A DNA stretch of 64,000 nt from Embleya sp042956465 (GCF_042956465.1 NZ_JBIBGL010000015.1:1-64000), one strand, 5' to 3'; counted from the first letter of the stretch, positions 34,083 through 44,121 are shown. Notes: generated by a model not told the origin, from the letters alone. Made by a program: numbers and translations.

Positions 34083-35246
34083 GTGGCACAGGCGACCGGC
34101 GGAGACTCCTCCGTGGTCCGGCGGATCAACTCCGCGGCAACCCTGCGCACGTTGCGCGCCGGCGAGGTGTTGACCGTGACCGCGTTGATGGAGGCCACCG
34201 GTCTGTCCCGCCCCACCGTCGAGGGGGTCGTCGACGGCCTGCTCGCCGAGGGTCTGGTCGTGGAGACCACGACCGCCGAGAGCGAGGACGGCAGTCGACC
34301 GCGTGGTCGACCGGCCCGACGCTTCCGCTTCCACGCCGAGGCCGGTCACCTGCTCGGCGTCGACGTCGGCGTGCACCACATCCGGGTCGTGCTCGCCGAC
34401 CTCGCCGGCACGATCGTCGGCCGGGGCGCGCGCACCGTGGAGGAGGACTGCGAGGCCGAGGATCGACTCGAACGCGTGCGCGGCCTGGTCAGCGAGACGC
34501 TGCGCCGGGCCCAGGTGTCCCGGGGTTCGTTGTGGGGTGTGGGCGTGGGCACGCCCGGGATCGTGGACACCGAGGGCGTGGTCACGCTGTCCTCGGCGAT
34601 GCCGGGTTGGACCGGCCTGGACCTCGGCGGCCGGCTCGGCCGCTCGTTCAGCTGTCCGGTCCAGGTCGAGAACGACGCCAACCTGGCCGCGATCGGCGAA
34701 CGCTGGAAGGGCGTCGCCGTCGGTTCCGACGACATCGTCTACGTGATGGCCGGCCTCAGCCCGGGCGCCGGCTCGTTCATCAACGGCCGCCTGCATCGCG
34801 GCTTCGGCGGCGCCGCCGGCGAGATCGGCGCCCTGCACCTGCTGGGCCGCCAGGTCACCCCGGAGAACCTGCTGTCCACCACCGGCACGCCGCTGCCACC
34901 GCTGGACGAGGCGGCCGTCGGCGAGGTGTTCCGACACGCGGCCGAGGGCGACCGGACCGCGAGCGAGGCGGTGGACCGTTTCGTCCAGCGGCTGATCCAC
35001 GACGTCACCGCGCTGGTGCTGGCGCTGGACCCGGAGATCGTGGTGATCGGCGGCTGGGCGGCCGGCCTCGCGGACGCGGTCCCGCCGCTGACCACCGAGC
35101 TGCGCCGGTTGTGCCTGCGGATGCCGCGCGTCGAACTGTCCGCCCTGGGCGCCGACGGCGTGGCCCTCGGCGCGGTACGGGTGGCCCTCGACCGGGTCGA
35201 GAACCGCCTGTTCGCGGTCGAACACACGGGCTCCGCCAGGGCCTGA
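34083..35246 (+). CDS. ROK-family transcriptional regulator
   Basis: This 387-residue protein joins an N-terminal winged HTH (NSAATLRTLRAGEVLTVTAL … LSRPTVEGVVDGLLAEGLV) to a ROK sugar-kinase-like domain (GVDVGVHHIRVVLADLAG, GVGVGTPGIVD, QVENDANLAA). The zinc-binding CxCGxxGCxE motif usual in ROK proteins is missing: after GGAAGEIGALHL no cysteines follow. It lies 108 bp after the GntR gene and may be co-transcribed. ROK regulators such as Rok7B7 and NagC respond to sugars, so control of GlcNAc or chitin metabolism fits its neighbours. The start is GTG 34083. Confidence 0.88.
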   Translation: MAQATGGDSSVVRRINSAATLRTLRAGEVLTVTALMEATGLSRPTVEGVVDGLLAEGLVVETTTAESEDGSRPRGRPARRFRFHAEAGHLLGVDVGVHHIRVVLADLAGTIVGRGARTVEEDCEAEDRLERVRGLVSETLRRAQVSRGSLWGVGVGTPGIVDTEGVVTLSSAMPGWTGLDLGGRLGRSFSCPVQVENDANLAAIGERWKGVAVGSDDIVYVMAGLSPGAGSFINGRLHRGFGGAAGEIGALHLLGRQVTPENLLSTTGTPLPPLDEAAVGEVFRHAAEGDRTASEAVDRFVQRLIHDVTALVLALDPEIVVIGGWAAGLADAVPPLTTELRRLCLRMPRVELSALGADGVALGAVRVALDRVENRLFAVEHTGSARA

Positions 35247-35299
35247 CGCGACCTTTCCCGCACCGCGGCGGTCGGGACGGACGGGCGCGACCGGCTCGG

Positions 35300-35974
35300 T
35301 CATCGCCCGTCCTCGATCCCGACATGCACCCCGCGCAGCTTCGGCGCGTCGATCTCGTCCAGCAGCGCGATCGCGAAGTCCGGATAGGACACCCGGCTTT
35401 CCGCTGCGCCGGGGGCCGGGCGGTAGTAGCCGGTACGGACGCCTTCGTGGTCGAAGTCGCCGGCCGGGCTCAACACGACCCACTCCGGCACGGCACCCGA
35501 GGCGTCGCCGACACCCGGGGCATTCGACACGCCGGCCGCCCGCAGCGCCGCGTTGCCCTCGGCATGCGCGAGGAAGAACGCCCGGTACTCCTGCGGATAG
35601 CCCGGCGCGTCCATCAGCGGTTCGCCGGTGGCGGTCGGCAGCACCGAGGCCAGCCCCACCCACACCAGCCGCCCGACGCCCGCCCGGGCCAGCCCGTCGA
35701 GCAGCGCCCGCACCGCCCGCGCGAAGAAGTCCCCGAGCATCGCCGCCGGATCGAACACCGCGGCGATCGCCGCTTCGTGCCCGGCCGCGAGTTCGGCCAC
35801 CGCGTCCGCGTCGGTCACGTCGCCCGCGAGCACCCGCACGTCCGGGCCGGCCAGGTCCGGGTACTTCGCCGGGTCGCGCACCACGGCGGTGACCCGGTGT
35901 CCCCGACGCAGCGCCTCCGCGACGGCCGTGCGTCCGGTCCGACCACCTGCGCCGAAAACGATGATGTCGCTCAT
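35300..35974 (-). CDS. NmrA/atypical SDR NAD(P)-binding oxidoreductase
   Basis: This 224-residue protein has the N-terminal GxxGxxG nucleotide-binding loop of atypical short-chain dehydrogenases (DIIVFGAGGRTGRTAV). RGHRVTAVVRDPAKY and the GDVTDADAV segment follow. Sensors and quinone or flavin reductases of the NmrA/YwnB type look like this. ATG 35974 has GGGGGTGG 4 bases upstream. It is divergent from an HxlR repressor with 102 bp between them, a common pair in which the repressor controls the reductase in response to electrophiles. Confidence 0.88.
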   Translation of the reverse strand: MSDIIVFGAGGRTGRTAVAEALRRGHRVTAVVRDPAKYPDLAGPDVRVLAGDVTDADAVAELAAGHEAAIAAVFDPAAMLGDFFARAVRALLDGLARAGVGRLVWVGLASVLPTATGEPLMDAPGYPQEYRAFFLAHAEGNAALRAAGVSNAPGVGDASGAVPEWVVLSPAGDFDHEGVRTGYYRPAPGAAESRVSYPDFAIALLDEIDAPKLRGVHVGIEDGR

Positions 35975-36043
35975 CGATCCACCCCCGCTCGTCCGGGTCG
36001 AGCCCTTGCTCCGACCACCGCCACGCACGCTACCCAGGGCGGT

Positions 36044-36061
36044 GGTTACCTCCCGGATACC
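36044..36061. promoter_or_regulatory. Candidate HxlR operator
   Basis: GGTTACC-TCCC-GGATACC is an imperfect inverted repeat just before the HxlR gene, in the divergent region shared with the NmrA-like gene. Confidence 0.4.
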
Positions 36062-36076
36062 GACTACGGTGGACCC

Positions 36077-36466
36077 ATGAGCGAGGCCATCCAAGAACCC
36101 CTGCGCGCGGACATGTTCGACCCGGTCTGCCCGTCGAACCTGTCCCCGATCCGTTTCGGCGACAAGTGGGCCGGGATGATCATCCGCTGCCTGGAGGGTG
36201 GTCCGCGGCGCTTCTCCGAACTGCGGGTGCCACTGCACGGCATCACCGCCAAGGTGCTCACCCAGTCGCTGCGTACGCTCGAACGCGACGGCCTGATCAG
36301 CCGCACCGAGTACGAGACTCCGCTCCGCCGGGTGACCTACGACCTCACCCCACTGGGACGCAGCATGCTCGTCCCGATGGACGCCGCGTGCGCGTGGACG
36401 GCGGCGAACTGGGAAGAACTCCTCGACGCACGCGAGGCATCCACGGACCTGAACCGCACTGCGTGA
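36077..36466 (+). CDS. HxlR-family transcriptional regulator
   Basis: This 129-residue winged-helix repressor shows the family layout. An early cysteine (DPVCPSNLSPIRFGDKWAG) is followed by FSELRVPLHGITAKVLTQSL (recognition helix) and YETPLRRVTYDLTPLG (wing). HxlR proteins often sense quinones, aldehydes or oxidants through this Cys. It is divergent from an NmrA-like oxidoreductase that it probably controls. ATG 36077 fits homology, although only a weak GGTGG precedes it. Confidence 0.92.
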   Translation: MSEAIQEPLRADMFDPVCPSNLSPIRFGDKWAGMIIRCLEGGPRRFSELRVPLHGITAKVLTQSLRTLERDGLISRTEYETPLRRVTYDLTPLGRSMLVPMDAACAWTAANWEELLDAREASTDLNRTA

Positions 36467-36547
36467 GCCCGGCCGCGTGAGCCGCGCCGGCCGAGCCGAA
36501 CCACGTGCCCCGGAGCGGGCAAGTCGGCGGAGCGCGGCCCCCTCGGG

Positions 36548-36567
36548 CCTCGGGTCGCGACCCGAGG
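36548..36567. terminator. Palindromic hairpin between HxlR and SIS genes
   Basis: CCTCGGGTCGCGACCCGAGG is a perfect 20-bp palindrome between two convergent genes. Confidence 0.65.
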
Positions 36568-36582
36568 GGCGGCCCGGTACGG

Positions 36583-37632
36583 CTAACGCGTCTCGGTGAC
36601 CTTCGCCAGTGCCCGGGGGGCGTCCGGGTCGCAGCCGCGGCCCAAGGCGACCTCGCGCGCGAGCAGTTGCAGCGGCAGGATCTCCAGGATCGGCGACACC
36701 TCCTCGGCGTGCCCGGTCGGCAGCACGAAGCCCCGACCGTACTCGGCCACCGACTCGGCGGACCCGATCACGTACAGGTCCGCGCCTCGCTCGCGCAGCC
36801 GGTCGAGCACGGGTCGCAGCGCCTGCCCGCCCGCGCCGTCCGGCGCCACCGCGAGCACCGGCCAGGCCCGGTCGACGATCGCGAGCGGGCCGTGCATCAG
36901 GTCCGCGCCGGAGAACGCCTGAGCGCCGATGTAGCTGGTCTCCATGATCTTCAGCGCCGCCTCGCGTGCGGTCGGATACCCGTAGCCGCGCGCGGTGACC
37001 ACGAGCCGATCGGCGAACCGGTAGCGACCCGCGGGCGCCTCGATCTCGGCCTGCCGATCCAGGATCGCGCGCGCCGCCTCGGGCAGCGCCCGGGCGGCCT
37101 CGCCGGTACCGCCCCGAAGGTGGTCGACCAGCAGGAACAGGGTGAGCAGTTCGGCGGTGTAGGTCTTGGTCGCGGGCAGCGCGAGTTCGGGACCGGCCAG
37201 CACGTCCAGGTGCAGATCGGATTCGCGGGCCAGCACGGAATCGGCGTTGTTGGTCACCGCGAGCGTGAGTGCGCCGTCCGCGCGAGCCTGGCGGGCGGAG
37301 GCGATCAGGTCCGGCGAACCACCGGACTGGCTCACCGTCACCACCAGGCAGTCGGTCAGACGTTGCCGGGCACGGTATGCGGTCGTGGTGGACATCGAGG
37401 TGAGGCCGGCGGGCAGCCCGAGCAGTACCTCGGTGAGGTAGCGCGCGTACAGCCCGGCGTTGTCGGAGGTCCCCCGCCCGGTGAACAGGACGAACCTCGG
37501 GTCGCGCGCCCGGATTTCCGCGGCGACGGTACGGATCGGGTCGAGCCCTTCGGTCAGGATCCGAGCCAACCCTTCGGGCTGGGCCGCGATCTCACCGGCC
37601 ATCACCGACCCGGGCACGGGAGAAGCGGGCAT
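36583..37632 (-). CDS. SIS-domain aminosugar isomerase/deaminase (AgaS/NagB-II or GlmS-like)
   Basis: This 349-residue protein consists of two SIS domains and corresponds to the isomerase half of GlmS. The first has FVLFTGRGTSDNAGLYARYL and VVTVSQSGGSPDL; the second has VVTARGYGYPTAREAALKIM and FSGADLMHGPLAIV. There is no glutaminase domain, so deamination or isomerisation of glucosamine 6-phosphate is more likely than its synthesis. ATG 37632 is chosen because GGAGG lies 9 bases upstream. A DasR-like site at 37759-37772 precedes it, placing it in the same aminosugar regulon as the chitinase. Confidence 0.9.
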   Translation of the reverse strand: MPASPVPGSVMAGEIAAQPEGLARILTEGLDPIRTVAAEIRARDPRFVLFTGRGTSDNAGLYARYLTEVLLGLPAGLTSMSTTTAYRARQRLTDCLVVTVSQSGGSPDLIASARQARADGALTLAVTNNADSVLARESDLHLDVLAGPELALPATKTYTAELLTLFLLVDHLRGGTGEAARALPEAARAILDRQAEIEAPAGRYRFADRLVVTARGYGYPTAREAALKIMETSYIGAQAFSGADLMHGPLAIVDRAWPVLAVAPDGAGGQALRPVLDRLRERGADLYVIGSAESVAEYGRGFVLPTGHAEEVSPILEILPLQLLAREVALGRGCDPDAPRALAKVTETR

Positions 37633-37758
37633 GGGGTGATACCTCCGGCTGCGACGAAGCGGAGCACGAAGTGATGGATCCGACGTGCCTCGAACACCCC
37701 GGAACGACGTCCGGCGCGGTGCCCCGAAGGTATCCACCGCGCCGAAGGAGTTGCAATA

Positions 37759-37772
37759 TTGGTCTGGACCTC
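37759..37772. promoter_or_regulatory. DasR-like operator before the SIS-domain gene
   Basis: TTGGTCTGGACCTC has the dre core and its wider context (TTGGTCTGGACCTCTTTGGTG) closely matches the site before the GntR gene. Confidence 0.7.
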
Positions 37773-37894
37773 TTTGGTGTCGGCGTGGTGGGCCGCGGGG
37801 CCGGGGCGGGCCGGCCCGCTGCTTGTGAAACCCCAGCCCTCCGGACCCGTCCCGGCGCAAAGGGTGGAGCGGGTGGGTACACCAACCTGCCGAG

Positions 37895-38944
37895 TCAGGC
37901 GTTCTCGCGCGTTCGGCCGACCACGGCCTTGGCCTCCGGCTCCGCGTCGCCCACGCGTACCGCCCCCGACCGACCCCGCGCGCCCCGCAACCTCCGCAGC
38001 AACTCGCCGGGCTTCGCGCTCAGCGCCCGCGCCCGCGGCCCCGCCGTCACCGCCCGGACCCGCGCCCGGGGCCCGTCGGTCCAGGCCAACCATCCCGGTC
38101 GAGTGCGGCCCGCGAACAGGCCCAGCACGATCGCCGCGCCCACCGCGATCAGGTGTTCACGGCCGGCCAGGTTGGGCAGGATGATCGACTCCAGGACCAT
38201 CGAGCCGCCCGTGATGGTGAAGAGTATGGGCGCGCGGTGAATGATCGAGAGGTACGTGAACAGACCGACCACCGCCGCCGACGGACCCGTGTCCAGTACG
38301 TGCGCGGCCGACGACGGCAGGCCGAGCGCGTGGTCCGGGCCGATCGCGATCATGATCCGGGCGCCCATCGTGCCCGCGAGGGTGGTCACGTAGGCGACCA
38401 TCAGGGTGCGGGCCGCGCCGAGCGAGAGCTGGGCGATGGCGAACGCGAGGAACAACTGCGTGATGCCCGCCCAGACCGGCAGGTTCAACGCGGGTACGAA
38501 CAGCGACACCGGGGTCCGCAACAGGGCCAGCCACAGCGGCAGGTCGGCGCTCACCCCACCGAGGATGCGGACCACGGTCCTGCCGGCCGGGGTCTGCCCG
38601 ATCCCGTGGAAGAAGATCACCGCGGAGCTGGCCACGACCGCGAGCGCGAGCCCCTTGCCGCGGCTGCGCCACAGCTGGCGAACCGGATCCGCGACGATGC
38701 CACGCCACTCGCCACACAGGGTTCGCCACAGGAAGAGCACCAGTTGCCAGGGAGCGGACCACAGCCGGCCGCGCCAGTCGCGTCGCACGGTCTTCGTGTC
38801 GTCGCCGTCGGGAGCCTTCGCGGCATCCGCGGTCCGGACCTCGGCGGCCTCCGGCACCCGGGCCCGCGTGAGCGTGCCGGTCGGGGCGGATCCGCCGGCG
38901 ACGCCGTCGCCGTCGTCCCGGCAATCGTCGAGAACGCGCAACAC
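37895..38944 (-). CDS. Rhomboid-like integral membrane protein
   Basis: This 349-residue protein has a charged N-terminal tail of about 75 residues, six or so hydrophobic segments (about 98-280) and an Arg-rich C-terminus. Segments such as LLRTPVSLFVPALNLPVWAG and DTGPSAAVVGLFTYLSI recall the rhomboid-like family of actinomycetes. The GxSG serine motif of active rhomboid proteases is not evident, since the corresponding site reads TGPSAAVVG. Function is unknown and the family call is tentative. The start is GTG 38944. It runs in the same direction as the SIS gene, but that gene lies downstream across a promoter region. Confidence 0.6.
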   Translation of the reverse strand: MLRVLDDCRDDGDGVAGGSAPTGTLTRARVPEAAEVRTADAAKAPDGDDTKTVRRDWRGRLWSAPWQLVLFLWRTLCGEWRGIVADPVRQLWRSRGKGLALAVVASSAVIFFHGIGQTPAGRTVVRILGGVSADLPLWLALLRTPVSLFVPALNLPVWAGITQLFLAFAIAQLSLGAARTLMVAYVTTLAGTMGARIMIAIGPDHALGLPSSAAHVLDTGPSAAVVGLFTYLSIIHRAPILFTITGGSMVLESIILPNLAGREHLIAVGAAIVLGLFAGRTRPGWLAWTDGPRARVRAVTAGPRARALSAKPGELLRRLRGARGRSGAVRVGDAEPEAKAVVGRTRENA

Positions 38945-40017
<1,073 letters not shown>

Positions 40018-41256
40018 TCAGCCCGAGCTGAGTGCCTCGGTCGGTGGCAGCCGTGCCGCTCGGCCGGCCGGGTAGAGACCGGCCAGCGCACCGATCGCCA
40101 CCGATGCCGCGACTCCGCCCAGGATGGCCGGCCACGGCAGCACCAGTGGCCAACCCTGGGCTCGGGCATACCCGCTGGTGACGATCAGTCCGAGAACCAC
40201 GCCGGCCACGCCGCCCAGGCCGGACAGCGTCACCGCCTCGGTCAGGAACTGCAGGCGGATCTGGCCGCGCCCGGCGCCCAGTGCCCGGCGCAGGCCGATC
40301 TCCTGACGGCGTTCGAGCACGGAGATGACCATCGTGTTGGCCACCCCGACCCCGCCCACCAGGAGCGCGACCGCGCCCAGGCCCACGAACAGCCCGGTGA
40401 AGGTGTTCTTGGCGGCGAGCTGTGCCTCCAGCGCGTCGGAGGGACGGCTGACCTTGACCCCGGCGGGGTCGGCCGGATTGGCCGTCGCCGCAAGCACGTT
40501 GCGCACGTCGGCCACCGCGTCCTCGGCGGAGCGCTCGTAGATCCTGGTCGGGTGCCCGTCGAAGCCGAGCAGGTCCCGCGCCGCCGACCAGCCGACCAGC
40601 GCGGAGTGGTCCACCTCGGGCGCCAGTGGCACCGGGGCCAGGACGCCGATCACGGTGAACCACCGCTCCCCGATCCACACCTGCCGGTTCGGCCCGTCGA
40701 CCCCGAGCAGCTCCGCCGCCCGGGCGCCGAGCACGACCGTCGGATAGCGCGAATTGGCCGCGTTGAACCACTGGCCCTTCGCCACCCGGCCGCCGATCGT
40801 GTCGAGCAGGTCCTCGCGGGTGGCCGCCACGGTGATGCCCTTGGTCACGCGTGGATCGATCCGGTCGGTGCGCCGTACGCTGCGGCCGTCCAGCTGGGCG
40901 GTGGCGCTGGCCGACGTCACCGGGCCGATCCGGCGCACCATGTCCACCGCGTCCTCGGGCAGCGGCACCTTGCCGCCGAACATCGAGTCGCCGGGTCCGA
41001 CCGAGAGCATGTTCGTGCCCAGGCTCCGGATCTGGTCCGTCAACCGGGCCTGGCTGGCCGTACCGATGCCCAGCACCGCGACCATCGCGGCGATCCCGAT
41101 CGCGATGCCCAGGCCGGACAGGATCGCGCGCATCGGCCGCCCGCGTACCCCGAGCAGGCCGACCCGCACCACGTCGACCGGTCCCAGCCGCGCGGTGTCC
41201 GGCAGTGGCACCGGCGTCGGCCGGGCGGCAAGGGTGTCCTGATCCGTCGTCGTCAT
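40018..41256 (-). CDS. MacB/FtsX-type ABC transporter permease
   Basis: This 412-residue permease has the four-TM MacB layout. TM1 (about 44-66, AILSGLGIAIGIAAMVAVLG) is followed by a large extracytoplasmic domain (about 70-285). Three C-terminal TMs follow (from ALLVGGVGVANTMVISVLER) and the FtsX-like ending GLYPAGRAARLPPTEAL. It works with the ATPase upstream, whose stop overlaps its ATG (ATGA), and with the adaptor and lipoprotein before that. The system probably exports a peptide or small molecule, or acts as a mechanotransmission complex. Its stop lies right beside the assembly gap. Confidence 0.93.
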   Translation of the reverse strand: MTTTDQDTLAARPTPVPLPDTARLGPVDVVRVGLLGVRGRPMRAILSGLGIAIGIAAMVAVLGIGTASQARLTDQIRSLGTNMLSVGPGDSMFGGKVPLPEDAVDMVRRIGPVTSASATAQLDGRSVRRTDRIDPRVTKGITVAATREDLLDTIGGRVAKGQWFNAANSRYPTVVLGARAAELLGVDGPNRQVWIGERWFTVIGVLAPVPLAPEVDHSALVGWSAARDLLGFDGHPTRIYERSAEDAVADVRNVLAATANPADPAGVKVSRPSDALEAQLAAKNTFTGLFVGLGAVALLVGGVGVANTMVISVLERRQEIGLRRALGAGRGQIRLQFLTEAVTLSGLGGVAGVVLGLIVTSGYARAQGWPLVLPWPAILGGVAASVAIGALAGLYPAGRAARLPPTEALSSG

Positions 41257-42020
41257 CCGAGCACCCCCGCCGGCAGTGCGCTCGACACTCCGCTGTCCGC
41301 GTGGATGCGGCCGTCCAGGATCTCCACCCGGCGCGGCAACGACCGGGCGATCCCGGGGTCGTGCGTGATCACCACGATCGTGGTCCCATCCGCGTGCAGT
41401 TCGTGCAGCAGTCGCATCACCGTCGCCCCGGAGCGCGAATCGAGCGCTCCGGTCGGCTCGTCGGCCAGTACCAGCGCCGGCCGGGCGACCAGCGCGCGGG
41501 CGATCGCGACGCGTTGACGCTCGCCGCCGGACAGTTCGCGCGGGACGTGGTCGAGCCGACTGCCGAGCCCGACCCGGGCCAGCGCGTCGGCCGCGCGCTC
41601 ACGCCGCTCGCGTACCGGAATCCCGTGGTAATAAAGGCCGTTGGCCACGTTGTCCACTGCGGTGAAGTGCTCGGTGAGGAAGAACTGCTGGAAGACGAAA
41701 CCGATCCAGTTCGCCCGCACGCCGGAGAGTTGACGGTCCTTCAGGCCGGCGATGTCGTGCCCGAGCAGCCGCACCACCCCCTCGGTCGGTCGATCCAGGG
41801 TGCCCATCAACTGGAGCATGGTCGACTTGCCGGAGCCGGACGGCCCGACCACGGCGAGCAGTTCGCCCGCCTCGATGGTCAGGTTCGCGTCGATCAGGGC
41901 CCGCACCCCGCCGGGGTAGGACCGGCCGACGCCGTCGAGTTCGATCACCGGTACCGGGCCGCGGACGCCGGGCGGCCCCGGTTCGGCCGCCGTGCGCGGC
42001 GCTCTGCGATGCCTCCTCAT
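41253..42020 (-). CDS. MacB-type ABC transporter ATPase
   Basis: This 255-residue ATPase has Walker A GPSGSGKST, a Q-loop in FVFQQFF, signature LSGGERQR, Walker B VLADEPTGALD and switch His in VITHD. The sequence is that of the LolD/MacB class paired with FtsX-type permeases. It starts at ATG 42020, overlapping the adaptor stop as ATGA, and its own stop overlaps the permease ATG in the same way, so the three are translationally coupled. The open frame continues upstream across the adaptor gene, but that part is out-of-frame noise. Confidence 0.95.
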   Translation of the reverse strand: MRRHRRAPRTAAEPGPPGVRGPVPVIELDGVGRSYPGGVRALIDANLTIEAGELLAVVGPSGSGKSTMLQLMGTLDRPTEGVVRLLGHDIAGLKDRQLSGVRANWIGFVFQQFFLTEHFTAVDNVANGLYYHGIPVRERRERAADALARVGLGSRLDHVPRELSGGERQRVAIARALVARPALVLADEPTGALDSRSGATVMRLLHELHADGTTIVVITHDPGIARSLPRRVEILDGRIHADSGVSSALPAGVLG

Positions 42021-43378
42021 CCCTTGGGCACCCCGACCTTCAGGCCCTCGGTCACGCCGTCGCCGGTCACCTCGACCCGGCCGTTGGCGAACATTCCGAG
42101 TTCGACCTTCAGCAGTCGGGTGCTGCCGTCCGGTTCCACCGCCTCGACGCCGTAGCCGCCCTCGGTGAGCGCGAGCAGCGCATTGACCGGAACGGTGAGC
42201 ACGCCCTTCTTCTCCTTGCCGGTGAAGCCGACGGTGACCGGCGCGCCGTCCAGGGTGCCGGCGTCCTTGGGCTGGTCGAGCGCGATGTCGACCGGGATGG
42301 TGGCCTTGTCCCCGCCGGGGGGCATGCCCGGGGTCGATTCGCCCTCCTTGGCCACCGTGCCGACCTGGGTGACGGTGCCGCCGGCGGTCTTGCCGCCGGG
42401 CAGGGTGACCTGCACCTTGGCGCCCTTGCTCGCCAGCGTCTGCTTGTTGACCGGCAGGTTGACCGTGACCCGACGCCCGGTGCCGCTCGCCTTGAGCAGC
42501 GGTCCCTGCGAGGTCGAGCCGAGAATCGCGGTGACCTCGCTGACCCGCACCGAGTCCGGCAGCACCACCGCGTCTCCGGCATCGAACCGGCCGGTCTGCT
42601 TGTGGCCCATGTCCTTCTGCCACTTCTTCACCGCGGCGGCGGTCGTGTCGGTGAACTTCTCGTCCACGGTGAACCCGCCATAGCCCAGGGCCTGGAGGTT
42701 CTGCTCCAACTCGCGGACGTCCACCCCCTTTTCCACGCCCACGTACAGCGCCCGCCAAAACGGCGTCTCGCCGTAGAACAGCGGCACCTTCGTGCCGTCG
42801 CGGCCGTACACCCGATCGCCGCGCGCCAGGGTTTCGCCCACGCCGGGAAGCCAAGTGATGGTGCCGGGACCCGCGTTGTTCCCGGTGTCCGGAAGCGAAC
42901 CGCCCTGGCCCCCGCCCTGTCCCCCGCCCTGGCCCCCGCCCGAACCCCCGGTACCCGGTGCGGACCCGCCGCCCGGGCTCTGACTCGGCCCCGGGGTGCC
43001 GCCGCCCTGCGGTTTGTTCTTGCCGTCGCCGGCCGGCGGGGTCTCCTTGTCCGGCCCCGGCGCCGCCGCGTTCACGGAGTACGTGCCCGCGTATCCGAGC
43101 TTGCCGTCCACGTTCTGCCGGTCGACCAGGTCCGCGCGGGTCACCGGGACCGCGTCCAGCTTCGTGCGGTTCGCGGAGGCGTCGGAGCCGTCGCCACCGT
43201 CGGAGAGCAGTACGGCCGCGGCGCCGCCCGCGGAGGCCAGCACCAGAGCGGCGGCCAGGGCCCGACGCCGACGGCGGCGCCGACGCTCGCGCGGGTATGC
43301 CGTGCGGTCCGGCTCGGTCGTAGCCGACACCTGCTCCCCGTCGTACTCGTACTGCTGTGGGGTGTCGATCGAAACCAC
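42017..43378 (-). CDS. Efflux adaptor (membrane fusion protein) with peptidoglycan-binding domain
   Basis: This 453-residue protein has a cytoplasmic Arg-rich start and one TM/signal anchor (about 39-59). A Gly/Pro/Gln low-complexity linker (about 105-160) and a peptidoglycan_binding_1-like domain (VRELEQNLQALGYGGFTVDE, about 215-275) follow. The HlyD/MacA-like beta-barrel region ends in LLKVELGMFANGRVEVTGDG. In Gram-positive bacteria such adaptors link MacB permeases to the wall. GTG 43378 has AGGGG 7 bases upstream. It begins 10 bp after the lipoprotein stop. Confidence 0.9.
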   Translation of the reverse strand: MVSIDTPQQYEYDGEQVSATTEPDRTAYPRERRRRRRRRALAAALVLASAGGAAAVLLSDGGDGSDASANRTKLDAVPVTRADLVDRQNVDGKLGYAGTYSVNAAAPGPDKETPPAGDGKNKPQGGGTPGPSQSPGGGSAPGTGGSGGGQGGGQGGGQGGSLPDTGNNAGPGTITWLPGVGETLARGDRVYGRDGTKVPLFYGETPFWRALYVGVEKGVDVRELEQNLQALGYGGFTVDEKFTDTTAAAVKKWQKDMGHKQTGRFDAGDAVVLPDSVRVSEVTAILGSTSQGPLLKASGTGRRVTVNLPVNKQTLASKGAKVQVTLPGGKTAGGTVTQVGTVAKEGESTPGMPPGGDKATIPVDIALDQPKDAGTLDGAPVTVGFTGKEKKGVLTVPVNALLALTEGGYGVEAVEPDGSTRLLKVELGMFANGRVEVTGDGVTEGLKVGVPKG

Positions 43379-43388
43379 GAGGCCGCCC

Positions 43389-43967
43389 CTACTTCTTCTT
43401 CGTCAGCGGCGGAACCTTCTTGTTGCACAAATCCATCGCCTTGGTGACCTTCTCGTCGCTCGCGTCGATGGTGACCATCGCGCCCCCCGCGCCGTCGCCC
43501 ACGTTCACCCCGTTCTCGCGCAGACAGTCCATGTGCTTGGCCTGCCACTCCTTGAACTTGGGGTCGTTCGGGTCGAAGTCGCTCTTCGGCTGGAACTTCT
43601 CGCACGCCTTCATGGCGTCCTCCGTCTTGGACGACCCCTCGTCCGCGGGCATCGCCCCTATCCGCATCGCGCCGCCCTCGCCGGGCTCCGGGTCGGGCAT
43701 GTCGACCCCGTGCTCACGCATACAGCCCGCGAACTTGACCATCTGGTCGCGGCGCTCGGCGTCGTCACCCTTGCCCGAGTCCGAGCCGCCGCTGCCCTCG
43801 GCCTTCGCGCCGCCGCTGCCGCCGCCCGAGGCCACCTTGCTCTTCGGCGAGCCGCCGTCGTCGCCGCACCCGGCCGTGGTCAAGGCGAGGCTACTCGCGA
43901 GAACCACCCCGACCGCCAACCTGAGCGCCAAGGGCCGCCCCGATCCCGTGCGCCCGAACCTCGTCAT
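43389..43967 (-). CDS. Secreted lipoprotein with paired CMREHGV-type motifs
   Basis: This 192-residue protein has a type II signal peptide with lipobox LTTAGC, a Gly/Ser-rich spacer, and two related Cys motifs, GCMREHGVDMPDP and DCLRENGVNV. Two further Cys residues (KACEKF and LCNKK) make likely disulfides. The family is widespread in actinomycetes upstream of MacB-type operons; its biochemical role is not known. ATG 43967 (GGGAG, 8 bases) is preferred over ATG 44012. It is the first gene of the efflux operon and divergent from the two-component system, which is its probable regulator. Confidence 0.85.
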   Translation of the reverse strand: MTRFGRTGSGRPLALRLAVGVVLASSLALTTAGCGDDGGSPKSKVASGGGSGGAKAEGSGGSDSGKGDDAERRDQMVKFAGCMREHGVDMPDPEPGEGGAMRIGAMPADEGSSKTEDAMKACEKFQPKSDFDPNDPKFKEWQAKHMDCLRENGVNVGDGAGGAMVTIDASDEKVTKAMDLCNKKVPPLTKKK

Positions 43968-44060
43968 CACTGCCGCTCCCGCCTGTAGTCCTACCGTCGG
44001 TCGTGTGGTCACCCCTCGCCGTGCCGGCGAGGGGTGCGACAGCAGGTCTACGCGGCGGCG

Positions 44061-44121
44061 GGTTACCCGGCCGTCTCCCGAATTGGTTATCCGGAGCTAA
44101 CACGGGGTCGCGTATAACCGG
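44061..44121. promoter_or_regulatory. Candidate response-regulator binding repeats
   Basis: GGTTACCCGG (44061-44070) and GGTTATCCGG (44085-44094) are in direct orientation 24 bp apart. An inverted copy TATAACCGG (44113-44121) follows. They lie between the lipoprotein operon and the response-regulator gene. Confidence 0.5.

Noticed and set aside
42020..42854. Upstream extension of the MacB ATPase into the adaptor gene
   Set aside because: The extension is out of frame with the adaptor and lacks protein-like composition; ATG 42020 with an ATGA overlap explains the start.
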